Part shown: positions 27,276-36,369 of the stretch, one piece after another
How positions within the stretch are numbered: the first letter of the stretch is position 1
Layout of the letters: every line of letters starts with the position of its first letter
Assembly (NCBI RefSeq): GCF_000189775.2
Contig: NC_015555.1
Coordinates: 569,001 to 633,000, forward strand
DNA from: Thermoanaerobacterium xylanolyticum LX-11
GTDB taxonomy: Bacteria > Bacillota > Thermoanaerobacteria > Thermoanaerobacterales > Thermoanaerobacteraceae
Direction of reading: 5' to 3'
Length of the DNA: 64,000 nucleotides
Notes under the pieces: model-generated
Database searches by the model: none
What the model was told of the DNA's origin: nothing
What the model saw: only the letters and a program-made list of their open reading frames with translations
Translations under genes and position numbers: made by a program

Positions 27276-28433
27276 ATGGCAACAAAGATTGTGGAAGAAT
27301 TTAAAAGAATCTATGGAAGTAGCGAAGGGGTAAGATTATTTTACTCGCCAGGCAGGGTAAATTTAATAGGGGAACATACAGATTACAATGGCGGATATGT
27401 ATTCCCATGTGCTCTTGACTTTGGAACGTTTATGGCCATAAGAATGAGAGATGATGGAAAGGTACGCCTTTCTTCACTAAACTTTGATCTTAAAGTCGAG
27501 GTGGACATAGACGAATTAATCTATGATAAAAAAGATGATTGGGCAAATTATCCAAAAGGCGTCTTGAAAGTTTTGCAAGATGAAGGTTATAAGCTAAGAG
27601 GGTTTGACGCCTTGTACGAAGGGAATATACCAAATGGAGCAGGGCTTTCTTCTTCTGCATCGATAGAGCTTGTGACTGGTGTTGCTATGAATGAAATTTT
27701 AAATTTGGGGATTGATAGGGTTGTATTAGTTAAAATGTGTCAAAAAGCTGAAAATAATTTTGTCGGCGTCAATTGCGGTATAATGGATCAATTTGCTGTA
27801 GGAATGGGCAAAGCCGACTATGCTATATTTTTAAAATGTGATACAATTGATTATAAATACGTTCCACTTAAATTAGATGGTTACAGGATAGTTATATCAA
27901 ATACAAATAAGCGAAGGGGGCTTCAAGATTCTAAGTACAACGAGAGAAGGAGTCAGTGCGAGGCTGCATTAAGTTACCTTAAGAAAAAATTGGATGTAGA
28001 CAATCTTGGACAGGTTACACTGGAAGAATTCGATAGATACAAATACTTGATACCAGATGATGTGTTAGTAAAGAGGGCAAGACATGTTGTGACAGAAGAT
28101 GAGAGAGTTTTGGATGCTGTTGAAGCGTTAAAAAATAATGACATTAAACGATTTGGTCAATTGATGGTACAATCTCACAATTCGTTAAGGGATGACTACG
28201 AAGTTACCGGCAAGGAATTGGATGCTTTAGTCGATGAAGCGCTTAAATTAGATTACGTTTTAGGCTCCAGAATGACAGGTGCAGGATTTGGTGGATGTAC
28301 CGTAAGCATTGTCAAAGAAGAATTTATAGAAGATTTCATTAAAGAAGTGACGAAAGGGTACAAAGAAAGAATAGGTTATGAGCCATCAATATATGTGACG
28401 GGTGTAGGAGACGGAGCAAAAGAAATAAAATAG
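27276..28433 (+). CDS. galK: Galactokinase
   Basis: GHMP-family kinase, 385 aa, phosphorylating galactose at C1. The family signature [20 protein letters not shown] is at about residues 24-43, the phosphate-binding GLSSSASIE in the middle and the C-terminal GHMP motif [15 protein letters not shown] aaaggagagg precedes ATG 27276. Middle gene of the gal operon. Confidence 0.96.
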   Translation: MATKIVEEFKRIYGSSEGVRLFYSPGRVNLIGEHTDYNGGYVFPCALDFGTFMAIRMRDDGKVRLSSLNFDLKVEVDIDELIYDKKDDWANYPKGVLKVLQDEGYKLRGFDALYEGNIPNGAGLSSSASIELVTGVAMNEILNLGIDRVVLVKMCQKAENNFVGVNCGIMDQFAVGMGKADYAIFLKCDTIDYKYVPLKLDGYRIVISNTNKRRGLQDSKYNERRSQCEAALSYLKKKLDVDNLGQVTLEEFDRYKYLIPDDVLVKRARHVVTEDERVLDAVEALKNNDIKRFGQLMVQSHNSLRDDYEVTGKELDALVDEALKLDYVLGSRMTGAGFGGCTVSIVKEEFIEDFIKEVTKGYKERIGYEPSIYVTGVGDGAKEIK

Positions 28434-28450
28434 AAAGGGGTATATATTGT

Positions 28451-29440
28451 ATGTCTATTTTAGTGTGCGGTGGCGCTGGATATATTGGCAGTCATACTGC
28501 ATATGAGCTTTTTAAAAGAGGAGAAGATGTAATAGTAGTTGACAGCTTGATAACAGGCCATGAAAAAGCGGTAATTGGAGGCAAGCTTTACGTCGGCGAT
28601 ATTAGGGACAGCGAATTTATGGACAAAGTTTTTGAAGAAAATGACATAGAAGCTGTCATTGATTTTGCGGCATTTTCTCTTGTAGGCGAAAGTGTTGGCA
28701 AGCCGTTGGATTACTATGAAAACAATGTTTATGGGACGATGTGCTTACTTAAAAAAATGGTTAAATACGGCGTTAAAAAGATAGTTTTTTCATCAACTGC
28801 TGCCACATATGGAGAGCCTGAAAGAGTTCCGATAAAAGAAGATGACAAGACATTTCCTACAAATCCTTATGGCGAAACTAAACTGGCTGTGGAAAAGATG
28901 CTTAAGTGGTGTGACAATGCTTATGGGATAAAGCATGTTGTGCTTAGGTATTTTAATGTGGCTGGTGCCGATGAAAGTGGCGTCATAGGAGAAGATCACA
29001 ATCCGGAAACACATCTTATACCGCTTATATTGCAAGTGCCATTAGGGAAAAGAGATTTCGTAGAAATCTACGGTGATGACTACGATACAAAGGATGGCAC
29101 TTGTGTAAGAGATTATATACACGTTACCGATCTTGCCGATGCCCACATCTTAGCATTAGATAAGCTAAGAAGGGATAGTAGCAGTGCAATATACAATCTG
29201 GGAAACGGAGAAGGATTTACAGTGAAGGAAGTTGTTGAAACAGCGAGAAAGGTAACCGGACATCCTATACCAGCAAAAATTGCTGCAAGGCGACCAGGAG
29301 ATCCTGCAAAATTGGTAGCATCATCGGACAAGATTATAAATGAGTTGGGTTGGAATCCTAAGCATAATTCACTTGAGGAGATTATAGAGTCTGCGTGGAA
29401 ATGGCATAAATCAAATCCTTATGGATTTGGAGACAAATAG
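28451..29440 (+). CDS. galE: UDP-glucose 4-epimerase
   Basis: Short-chain dehydrogenase/reductase fold enzyme, 329 aa. NAD-binding CGGAGYIGSH at the N-terminus, active-site Ser in SSTAATYG and the YxxxK pair in NPYGETKLAVEK, plus LRYFNVAGAD. Last structural gene of the gal operon, followed within 12 bp by a ROK-family regulator. Confidence 0.96.
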   Translation: MSILVCGGAGYIGSHTAYELFKRGEDVIVVDSLITGHEKAVIGGKLYVGDIRDSEFMDKVFEENDIEAVIDFAAFSLVGESVGKPLDYYENNVYGTMCLLKKMVKYGVKKIVFSSTAATYGEPERVPIKEDDKTFPTNPYGETKLAVEKMLKWCDNAYGIKHVVLRYFNVAGADESGVIGEDHNPETHLIPLILQVPLGKRDFVEIYGDDYDTKDGTCVRDYIHVTDLADAHILALDKLRRDSSSAIYNLGNGEGFTVKEVVETARKVTGHPIPAKIAARRPGDPAKLVASSDKIINELGWNPKHNSLEEIIESAWKWHKSNPYGFGDK

Positions 29441-29451
29441 AGGTGGTAATT

Positions 29452-30642
29452 TTGGCAGATTTGATACCTGTAAGTTACAAATTATTAAAAGGCATGAATG
29501 AAAGTCTCATATTGAATGTGATACGTCACAACAAATACGTATCAAGGTCTGAAATAGCAAAGATAACGAATTTGACGCCGCCTACAGTTACGAATATCAT
29601 AAACAAGCTTTTAGAAGACGGACTTGTGAAAGAAGACAAATTAGGGGAATCCAGCGGTGGCAGGCCACCTGTCATATTGAAGATAAACAATGAAGCTTTT
29701 GATATAATCGTGATAATAATCGGTACAGATATAATGGAAGAGTACCTATTGGATGCTGAACTCACCATAAGAGAATCAAAGGTTGATAATATAAAAAAGG
29801 AAGATTCGGAAAGCATATTCAAACTTTTATTCGACAGAATAAGGCATTTAAAAGATATTTCAAAGAAAGAGATAGCAGGGATCGGCATAGTAGTTAGAGG
29901 TCCTGTAAAGTCAAGCGAAGGCATATCCGTATTTTCTCCTAACATAGGGTGGAAAAATGTGCCTATAAAGGACATGATAGAAAAAGAATTTGGGATTCCT
30001 ACGTTTGTTGAAAATGACGTGAGAGCCATGGCTTTAGGCGAATTCTACAACGGAATTGCTAAAAATGTCGGCAATGTCGTGTTTTTAAAAGTAGGACATG
30101 GAATAGGTTCTACAATAATATTGGATGGCAAAATATACAGAGGAATTAACGACATGGCTGGTGAGATAGGACATACTACAATCGACGTTGCCGGCCCTAA
30201 ATGCAGTTGCGGCAATTATGGATGTTTTGAAGCTTTGGCATCTGAAAAAGCATTGGTAAACAATGTGGTAAAAAGGATAAAAGAGGGATCTTATTCTCTT
30301 GTATCTGAATACGTCAACGGAGACTTGGAAAATATAACAACCAGATTTGTGTACAAAGCGGCGGAAGAAGGGGATGAAGTTGCTTTATCTGAGTTAAACA
30401 AGATCGCCATTTACTTAGGCATAGGCATTGCAAATATAGTCAATGTCTTTAGCCCAGAGTTGGTGCTTATATCAGGAGGAATAGTGAGAGGTCGAAAGTT
30501 TATAGAAGACGTTGTATTGGATACTATTAAAAGGAGATCTTTTGAAGCAAATTATTCATCCTGCAGCATTGCCTTTTCAAATCCAGATTACAATACGGCC
30601 TTGATGGGTATATCAAATATAATATTAGATAGTATTTTGTAA
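29452..30642 (+). CDS. ROK-family transcriptional regulator
   Basis: 396-aa repressor with an N-terminal winged helix (SRSEIAKITNLTPPTVTNII) and a ROK/hexokinase-like sensor with the zinc motif CSCGNYGCFEAL (about residues 245-256). The sensor keeps EIGHTTID, so a sugar or sugar phosphate is the likely effector. TTG 29452 with aggtgg 5 bases upstream is preferred; GTG 29443 lies within that SD. Following galTKE with 11 bases between, it probably regulates the gal operon (NagC/XylR-like). Confidence 0.88.
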   Translation: MADLIPVSYKLLKGMNESLILNVIRHNKYVSRSEIAKITNLTPPTVTNIINKLLEDGLVKEDKLGESSGGRPPVILKINNEAFDIIVIIIGTDIMEEYLLDAELTIRESKVDNIKKEDSESIFKLLFDRIRHLKDISKKEIAGIGIVVRGPVKSSEGISVFSPNIGWKNVPIKDMIEKEFGIPTFVENDVRAMALGEFYNGIAKNVGNVVFLKVGHGIGSTIILDGKIYRGINDMAGEIGHTTIDVAGPKCSCGNYGCFEALASEKALVNNVVKRIKEGSYSLVSEYVNGDLENITTRFVYKAAEEGDEVALSELNKIAIYLGIGIANIVNVFSPELVLISGGIVRGRKFIEDVVLDTIKRRSFEANYSSCSIAFSNPDYNTALMGISNIILDSIL

Positions 30643-30662
30643 TGCTATCTAATATTTTTTTG
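30622..30662 (+). terminator. Terminator of the gal/ROK operon
   Basis: An 11-bp perfect stem (30622-30632 with 30645-30655) overlaps the stop codon and leads into a run of T. Confidence 0.88.
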
Positions 30663-30726
30663 TCATTGAAAAATCTGTACATACCATTTATAATTGAAGT
30701 ATAGACTGATATAGGAGAGGTAAACG

Positions 30727-31452
30727 ATGTTTGGAAATTTTTTTAATAGAATGTACTATGGCGATCCACATAGACCTGATTTAAAAGCTGATGATATTCC
30801 TAAGAAGGGTATGTCTTTGTTTTTTGACATTTTAAAGAACAATTTCTGGCAACTTATAAGCCTTAATCTTTTATTAATTGTATCGTGTATACCTATCGTG
30901 ACGATAGGACCTGCTTTGGCGGGATTTAATAATGTGCTTAGGAATCATGCACTTAATAGAAATGTGTGGCTTTGGAATGATTTCAAAGACGGGTTTGTTA
31001 AAAATTTCAAGCAAAGCTTTATAATTACGTTGATAAATGCTTTAGCAGCTTTTATATTAATCAATAATTACAAAATTTATTCTTCATACAGTGCAGGTTT
31101 TATAAAAATTGCAGGTAGCTATATTACCATATTTATTGGTTTTATACTTGTTCTCATGAATGTCTATATTTATCCTTTGATGGTTACGTATGATTTAAAG
31201 ATAAAGCATATATATAAAAATGCTTTGATATTTTCAATCATAAAGTTGCCTCAGACGATAGGCATAGTGCTATTAAGCTTATTATTGGTTGGGCTTTGTA
31301 TTTTATTTGCGTTTATTCCGCTTATTGTCATTGGATTTAGCTTAGTTGGGCTTGCCATAAACGTGTATGATAGAGGTGTGTTTGAGAAGTATATTGATAG
31401 CAGAGTCAATCAAGAAAACAAAAAAATGGAAGATAAACCTGAAGATCAGTAG
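30727..31452 (+). CDS. DUF624 (YesL-like) membrane protein
   Basis: 241 aa with about five or six hydrophobic segments. The region FFDILKNNFWQLISLNLLLI followed by IPIVTIGPALAGFNNVLRNH is typical of DUF624/YesL proteins, often found near carbohydrate solute-binding or two-component genes. SD ataggagagg precedes ATG 30727. A family-1 solute-binding-type protein lies two genes downstream, in keeping with that context. Biochemical function unknown. Confidence 0.82.
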   Translation: MFGNFFNRMYYGDPHRPDLKADDIPKKGMSLFFDILKNNFWQLISLNLLLIVSCIPIVTIGPALAGFNNVLRNHALNRNVWLWNDFKDGFVKNFKQSFIITLINALAAFILINNYKIYSSYSAGFIKIAGSYITIFIGFILVLMNVYIYPLMVTYDLKIKHIYKNALIFSIIKLPQTIGIVLLSLLLVGLCILFAFIPLIVIGFSLVGLAINVYDRGVFEKYIDSRVNQENKKMEDKPEDQ

Positions 31453-31465
31453 GATGCATAAAACT

Positions 31466-31516
31466 TTCCATAATGGATAATATAACTAACGTTAGTTTAT
31501 ATTACACATTATGGAA
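31466..31516. promoter_or_regulatory. 51-bp palindrome upstream of the ferritin-like gene
   Basis: Outer arms TTCCATAATG/CATTATGGAA (31466-31475, 31507-31516) are perfect 10-mers and an inner palindrome ATATAACTAACGTTAGTTTATAT (one unpaired base) sits at the centre, CTAACGTTAG being perfectly symmetrical. The right arm runs into the Shine-Dalgarno ggaaggag of the next gene. It may be a repressor operator of TetR-like symmetry or an RNA hairpin hiding the ribosome-binding site. Confidence 0.65.
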
Positions 31517-31530
31517 GGAGCAAAATATAT

Positions 31531-32166
31531 ATGGAAAATAAGGAAAGCATAATGAAAGTTTTATCAGATGGCATAAACAGTGAAGCGCTGGCGATTGAAC
31601 AGTACATGGCTGATTTGGACAAGATTCGCAATCCTTATGTGAGAAATATCTTTAAGAAAGTGCTGTTTGATGAGAAATCACATCAAAATAGCTTTAAGAG
31701 AGCTTATGATTTTTTTGGTAAGACTGGAAACAATGAGCTTACGTGGCAAGACAATGTGTCGATGAGATTTAAGATGTTAGGCAATTTTATGGGTACAAAT
31801 ACTACAAAAGGTTTTTTACTGGGGATAAGTGCTGCAGTTATACTTGCATCTATAGGGCCGAATATAAAAAGGGCTTTGAAGCCAATAGCTGTTGGTGCTG
31901 TCTCTGGTGCGATGACGGTATCTGAAAAGATGAAGAATTTAGCAGATGCAGCAAAACAAAACATCGATGTTATTGCAAAAGATGCTGTAAAGTACAAAGA
32001 CGAGCAGTTATCAAAAATGAGAAGTGATAGTGATGAGATTGCAAAAAGCATCATAGAAGAGCTTCAGAAAGAGCGAGATGATGCATTAAAAGAAGCACAG
32101 GATCTAAAAGCGAGGATGGACGCATTAGAAAAAGAAATAAGTGAACTCAGTAAAAATAAAGAGTGA
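31531..32166 (+). CDS. Ferritin-like domain / TM / coiled-coil protein
   Basis: 211 aa in three parts. Residues 8-65 look like one half of a ferritin-like four-helix bundle, with Glu18, Glu23/Tyr25 and ExxH at Glu48/His51; two copies would be needed for a diiron site. Residues 94-110 form a membrane helix (GFLLGISAAVILASIGP) with a basic KRALKPIAVGAVSGAM segment. Residues 172-207 form a coiled coil (IEELQKERDDALKEAQDL). The last two parts are closely related to the 119-aa protein at 24305. SD ggaaggag lies at the edge of a long palindrome. Iron or oxidative-stress handling at the membrane is an inference. Confidence 0.75.
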   Translation: MENKESIMKVLSDGINSEALAIEQYMADLDKIRNPYVRNIFKKVLFDEKSHQNSFKRAYDFFGKTGNNELTWQDNVSMRFKMLGNFMGTNTTKGFLLGISAAVILASIGPNIKRALKPIAVGAVSGAMTVSEKMKNLADAAKQNIDVIAKDAVKYKDEQLSKMRSDSDEIAKSIIEELQKERDDALKEAQDLKARMDALEKEISELSKNKE

Positions 32167-32212
32167 TATGGAATGTTTAATGTGAATATAGATAGAGTAA
32201 GAGGTGAATCTT

Positions 32213-33496
32213 ATGAAAAAGCCTTTTACTCTTTTTTTAATTTTATTGATTGTTGCTTTTTTAGTCACATGGCCATATTATATGTACTTGTATGAAACAG
32301 GCAAAATAAACTTTACACAGACAGATGATGAAGATTACAGGGGGATAATTACATTTTGCGATTTTCCCCATTGGTCAGTCGATGATCCGATAGGTTTTAA
32401 TTTTATAAAGAAAAAGATACAGGATTTTGAATATTTGCATCCAGGGGTTATAATTGAATTTGAGCCAATTAAAAATGGAAATTTTTATTATGATGTCAAT
32501 GATATAATTGGCAATAGTAAACCTGATATAATCCCTATAACTTCAGACAGTCCATTTATCTACAATGATAAATTAGAGCCGCTTAACAAATATCTTGATA
32601 AAAGTTATAAGAATTTATTAAAAGAAGATGTCCTCAATAGGTTTATTTATAATAATAGTGTTTATGGCATTCCTTTAGGGATGTACACAAGTATCCTTTA
32701 CATAAACAGCGATTTGTTCAGCAAAAAAGAAGTGGAAGTTCCTCAAAATGGAGAGTGGAGCTATGAAGAGTTTACAGATGATATGACTAAGCTTACATAT
32801 CAAGAGGGGAAAAAAGAAAAAAAGGATTTCTATGGAATAACTATGTATATGGAAAGAAGCTATAATCTTTGGGGGTTTTTGATGGCAGATGGTGCAAATA
32901 TATTTGATGATAAAGGAATGGTTTTATTTAAGGGACCACAGGCGGAGTCTGGCCTTAAAAAATTGATAGAATTATACTCAAAAGGTGCGATAGATCCTGT
33001 GTCTTTTAGTGGTGATTATGGCAAAATATGGGATAGTTTTGCAGTTAATAAAGAAAGCGCTGCCTTGGTCGATGAAAGTTACAAAGTCCAATACCTTAAA
33101 TACCTTGAAAACAAGAATAAACTTTTTCAGTTTGATATTGTGTTGTATCCAGAAGGAGATGGCGATGTACCTATCACAATGTCTCCCAAAATTTACGGTT
33201 ACGGCATCACAAAGCAGAGCGATAAAAAGAAATTGGATATGGCGTTTAAATTTGTGAAATTTATTGTAGATTCTCAAGAAAACGTGGAGAAAATAGGGTA
33301 TATTCCAGTAAAGAAGGATGTACCTATAACCGATGAAATTATGAAGAAAATTGACATGGCAGTGAAGTATACTGATAATATACCGAAGAATTGGCATGAC
33401 AAAAATATTATGATCAATAAAGCCTTAATAGATGGATTAAAAAATAAAGAAAGCGAAAAAGTGATTTTGGAAAGAATCCAAAAAGCATTAAATTAG
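32213..33496 (+). CDS. Membrane-anchored family-1 extracellular solute-binding protein
   Basis: 427 aa, resembling carbohydrate ABC binding proteins of the MalE class (GIPLGMYTSILYINSDLF; a C-terminal helix-rich lobe with IGYIPVKKDVPI). Instead of a lipobox it has an uncleaved N-terminal TM helix (residues 4-24) so it is probably tethered to the membrane. No permease or ATPase gene is adjacent, which makes transport alone uncertain; a sensory role with other systems is possible. ATG 32213 follows gaggtga by 5 bases. Its stop codon overlaps that of the convergent gene at 33493. Confidence 0.75.
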   Translation: MKKPFTLFLILLIVAFLVTWPYYMYLYETGKINFTQTDDEDYRGIITFCDFPHWSVDDPIGFNFIKKKIQDFEYLHPGVIIEFEPIKNGNFYYDVNDIIGNSKPDIIPITSDSPFIYNDKLEPLNKYLDKSYKNLLKEDVLNRFIYNNSVYGIPLGMYTSILYINSDLFSKKEVEVPQNGEWSYEEFTDDMTKLTYQEGKKEKKDFYGITMYMERSYNLWGFLMADGANIFDDKGMVLFKGPQAESGLKKLIELYSKGAIDPVSFSGDYGKIWDSFAVNKESAALVDESYKVQYLKYLENKNKLFQFDIVLYPEGDGDVPITMSPKIYGYGITKQSDKKKLDMAFKFVKFIVDSQENVEKIGYIPVKKDVPITDEIMKKIDMAVKYTDNIPKNWHDKNIMINKALIDGLKNKESEKVILERIQKALN

Positions 33497-34038
33497 TAGC
33501 GGCTGTTTATAGTATTTTTCGTAATCAAAACCATCTTTGCCGTAAAATTATTGTTGCGAAGCCGCTTAAACCCTTCAGGGTGAAATATGCCTAAAAGAAA
33601 GCTTTCATAATGGGTGATTATGAATCTTTCAAGAGGTGATTTCATATCCATTACTTCAAAGCCCAGCATTTCCACACCTTGATTAAAAAGTGTGTATCCC
33701 ATAAATACATTTACATCATCAAAATCATGATTTTCATTGATATAATTTTTTAACGCTTTTAAAGATTTTTTAAATCTTTTTAGCGCTATGATGCCAACGG
33801 CGATAGGCGAATTGCTTCTGGACGTTATCTCTGTGAGGACTTTATTGTTTAAATGAAGCTCGGCAAATTTATCGCCTTTATTTAGAACTGTGCCATCTTT
33901 CAGCACGATCTTTTTGCCTTTGTATTTCTTTATTGCGATTCTTATTTCAGAATCATCTCCGCCTACTGTATGGATATTATTTAATTTTGCAAATACAAAT
34001 TCCCACAAAGACCAAATGTACATAAAAATCTTTTTCAT
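33493..34038 (-). CDS. YkoP-like domain protein
   Basis: 181 aa. The order of motifs (N-terminal hydrophobic WSLWEFVFAKLNN, KYKGKKIVLKDGTVLNKGDKFAELHLNN, then LKALKNYI and a C-terminal RFIITHYESFLLGIFHPEG) matches what I recall of the YkoP domain found next to, or fused to, polysaccharide deacetylases in Firmicutes. Here it is a separate protein encoded 14 bp after the deacetylase gene, same strand. Function unknown; linked to cell-envelope glycans by context. Confidence 0.68.
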   Translation of the reverse strand: MKKIFMYIWSLWEFVFAKLNNIHTVGGDDSEIRIAIKKYKGKKIVLKDGTVLNKGDKFAELHLNNKVLTEITSRSNSPIAVGIIALKRFKKSLKALKNYINENHDFDDVNVFMGYTLFNQGVEMLGFEVMDMKSPLERFIITHYESFLLGIFHPEGFKRLRNNNFTAKMVLITKNTINSRY

Positions 34039-34052
34039 AATGATTACCCCGT

Positions 34053-34763
34053 TTACGAAAAAATAAATTTGTTTATATCGACAATTTCTAAGTTTTTCTC
34101 TTTTATTCCACTTATTATCTTATCAAGAGCTATAAGCATTGTTTCAGGAGCTTCTTTGTCTGACCCTATGTTGTCGCTGCTATCGTGAAATATCAAAATG
34201 TTTCCGCCTTTTACTTTGTTTAATACGCGATTTACTATTAAACTTGGGTCTTTTACTTTCCAATCCCAGCTCATGTAGCTCCACAAAATTATTTTAATAC
34301 CTAATTTTTTTGAATACCGATAAATAAAAGTTGTAAATAATCCCCATGGCGGTCTATAATATGAAGGATACTTTCCAGTAATCTGAGAGATAATTTCAAC
34401 CGATCTCAATAATTCCTTGTACGTAGCAACAGGTCCCAAAAACCAGTTTATGTGATGCTTATAACCATGGATGCCTATTTCATGACCTCTATTTACGATT
34501 TCTTTGGCTAAATCTGGATACTTTTCGACTTTGTCTGCTAACAAAAAAAAGCACGCTTTAACATTGTATTTATCCAAAAGGGACAAAAGTGTAGGCGTGT
34601 ATTCGGGATCTGGACCGTCATCAAAAGTAATCGCTATCCATGGTACTTTCTTTTTTCTGCTTGTATATATAACATTGTAGTGGAAAATACGGCCCAGCAT
34701 AGTAGGAAGCAGTGCTACTAAGACTAAGTAAAGTATGTAAATTTTTATCATGAATTTTATCAT
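34053..34763 (-). CDS. Polysaccharide deacetylase (NodB family)
   Basis: 236 aa with an N-terminal TM/signal helix (residues 5-22) and a NodB fold. Motif 1 ITFDDGPDPEYT carries the catalytic base and metal Asp, motif 2 HEIGIHGYKHH the metal His pair, motif 3 YRPPWG the substrate Arg. Expected to remove acetyl groups from extracellular N-acetylglucosamine polymers such as peptidoglycan. SD aaggggg precedes ATG 34763 at a slightly long distance; ATG at residue 5 is the alternative. Confidence 0.9.
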   Translation of the reverse strand: MIKFMIKIYILYLVLVALLPTMLGRIFHYNVIYTSRKKKVPWIAITFDDGPDPEYTPTLLSLLDKYNVKACFFLLADKVEKYPDLAKEIVNRGHEIGIHGYKHHINWFLGPVATYKELLRSVEIISQITGKYPSYYRPPWGLFTTFIYRYSKKLGIKIILWSYMSWDWKVKDPSLIVNRVLNKVKGGNILIFHDSSDNIGSDKEAPETMLIALDKIISGIKEKNLEIVDINKFIFS

Positions 34764-34928
34764 TCCGCTAGTTTCCCCCTTACAATAAGATTATATACGT
34801 AAAAAATGAATCTTACAAGTTTATAGTGCTTGAAATGAATGCTAATGCTATTTTGCTTGAAGAGTTTAGAAAAAAAATTTATAATAAAAAGAGGCGAATT
34901 TAACTTAATTGAGAGGATTGTTTAGATA

Positions 34929-35978
34929 ATGAGACATTTTATAAAAAAGTTTGTAGCAATTATTGTGATAATATTTATCTCTGTATCCGTTGTAGGGTGT
35001 GGCAACAGTGATCAACAGTATACACGTACTGATTTTATGATGGATACTGTCATGCAAGTTACTGCATACGGAAGAAATGCAAAAGAAGCAGTTGACGAGT
35101 CTATGAACAAATTGAAAGAAATCGACAACCTTATGAGCAGCCAGAAAAGCGGCAGCGACATACAAAAGATAAATGACAATGCTGGTGTAAAGTATGTGAA
35201 AGTAAATCCAGAGACATTTTACGTAATAAAGACAGCATTGAAGTACGGGAAAATAAGTGGTGGCTATTTCGATATAACTATCGCTCCGTTGGTGAATTTG
35301 TGGGGTATCGGCACTGATCATGCCCATGTTCCCACGGAAAGCCAAATTAAGGATGCTATGAAATACATAAATTACAAAGATGTATTGCTGAATGAGAAGA
35401 ATGATGAGGTTAAATTAAGCAGAAAAGGCATGGCAATCGATTTGGGAGGAATTGCTAAAGGCTTTGCTGCTGACGAACTGGAAAGTATAATGAAAAAGAA
35501 TGGTGTAAAACACGCACTTATAAATTTAGGTGGCAGCAGCGTATACCTTTATGGTTCAAAGCCAGATGGCTCCAATTGGAATATAGGAATACAGAATCCT
35601 TTTGGAGATAAGGGTACGTATTTTGCCATTGTTTCAGGCAAAGACATGCTTATTGACACATCTGGCAATTATGAAAGGTATTTTATTCAAAACGGGAAAA
35701 GATACCATCACATATTAAATCCTTTTACAGGTTATCCTGCAGAAAGCGGCGTCGTCAGTACAACAATAGTTTCTACTAATATTAAGTCTATTGATGCTGA
35801 TGCTTTATCTACAATCACCTTTATTTTAGGTGTTGACAAAGGGATGAAATTGATAGAGAGTATGCCTGGCGTAGACGCAATCTTTGTTACACCAGATTAT
35901 AAAGTATATGCGACATCAGGACTTAAAGGAAAATTAAAGATAACAGATTCGAGGTTTAAGCTGTATGAAAATAGGTGA
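34929..35978 (+). CDS. apbE: FAD:protein FMN transferase lipoprotein
   Basis: 349 aa, exported lipoprotein (TM 8-22, lipobox VVGC, Cys24). It attaches FMN to Thr of flavoproteins such as Rnf/Nqr subunits. Motifs: FMMDTVMQVTAYG, LMSSQKSGSDIQKIN, FDITIAPLVNLWGIG, AIDLGGIAKGFAAD, ALINLGGSSVYLYG and HHILNPFTGYPAE with DALST near the end. Coupled with the NusG_II-domain gene downstream (14-base overlap), a pairing seen in clostridia next to Rnf-type complexes. Confidence 0.93.
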   Translation: MRHFIKKFVAIIVIIFISVSVVGCGNSDQQYTRTDFMMDTVMQVTAYGRNAKEAVDESMNKLKEIDNLMSSQKSGSDIQKINDNAGVKYVKVNPETFYVIKTALKYGKISGGYFDITIAPLVNLWGIGTDHAHVPTESQIKDAMKYINYKDVLLNEKNDEVKLSRKGMAIDLGGIAKGFAADELESIMKKNGVKHALINLGGSSVYLYGSKPDGSNWNIGIQNPFGDKGTYFAIVSGKDMLIDTSGNYERYFIQNGKRYHHILNPFTGYPAESGVVSTTIVSTNIKSIDADALSTITFILGVDKGMKLIESMPGVDAIFVTPDYKVYATSGLKGKLKITDSRFKLYENR

Positions 35979-36333
35979 TAAAATTTTAATAGGAGTGCTT
36001 TTGATTATTTCTCTTGTTTCTGCTTATTTTGCTTATGACAAGGCGCTATCAAGAACTGGTACCAATGTTGTAATAGAAGTAAATGGTTCTAAGTACCAAG
36101 AATTGCCGCTGAATGTGGATAAAACAGTGACAATTCGTAATGGCCAGCATTTAAATGTCGTTGAGATAAAAAATGGTAAAGTAAGAATGAAAGAAGCCAA
36201 TTGTCCAGATCAGATATGTGTTAAAACAGGCTGGATAGAAAAAGAAGGACAGCAAATAGTATGCCTCCCTAATAGAGTAGTGGTGAGAGTTATAGGAGGT
36301 AAAAAAGGAGAAGTAGACGACGTAGTATATTAA
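35965..36333 (+). CDS. NusG domain II-containing exported protein
   Basis: 122 aa: N-terminal TM (residues 5-24), then a single NusG_II beta domain with VVEIKNGKVRMKEANCPDQI, CVKTGWI and CLPNRVVVRV, the typical conserved Cys-containing motifs. Starts inside the 3' end of apbE, so translation is coupled. The role of the family is unclear; it is often paired with apbE or Gx genes of redox complexes. Confidence 0.87.
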   Translation: MKIGDKILIGVLLIISLVSAYFAYDKALSRTGTNVVIEVNGSKYQELPLNVDKTVTIRNGQHLNVVEIKNGKVRMKEANCPDQICVKTGWIEKEGQQIVCLPNRVVVRVIGGKKGEVDDVVY

Positions 36334-36334
36334 G

Positions 36335-36369
36335 TAGCCGCACATTTTAAAATGAACGGCTATTTTTTT
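36335..36369 (+). terminator. Terminator after the apbE operon
   Basis: Stem TAGCCG/CGGCTA (36335-36340, 36357-36362), with inner ATTTTAAAAT pairing, followed by seven T. It overlaps the 3' end of the convergent penicillin-binding protein gene (stop at 36360-36362). Confidence 0.8.
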
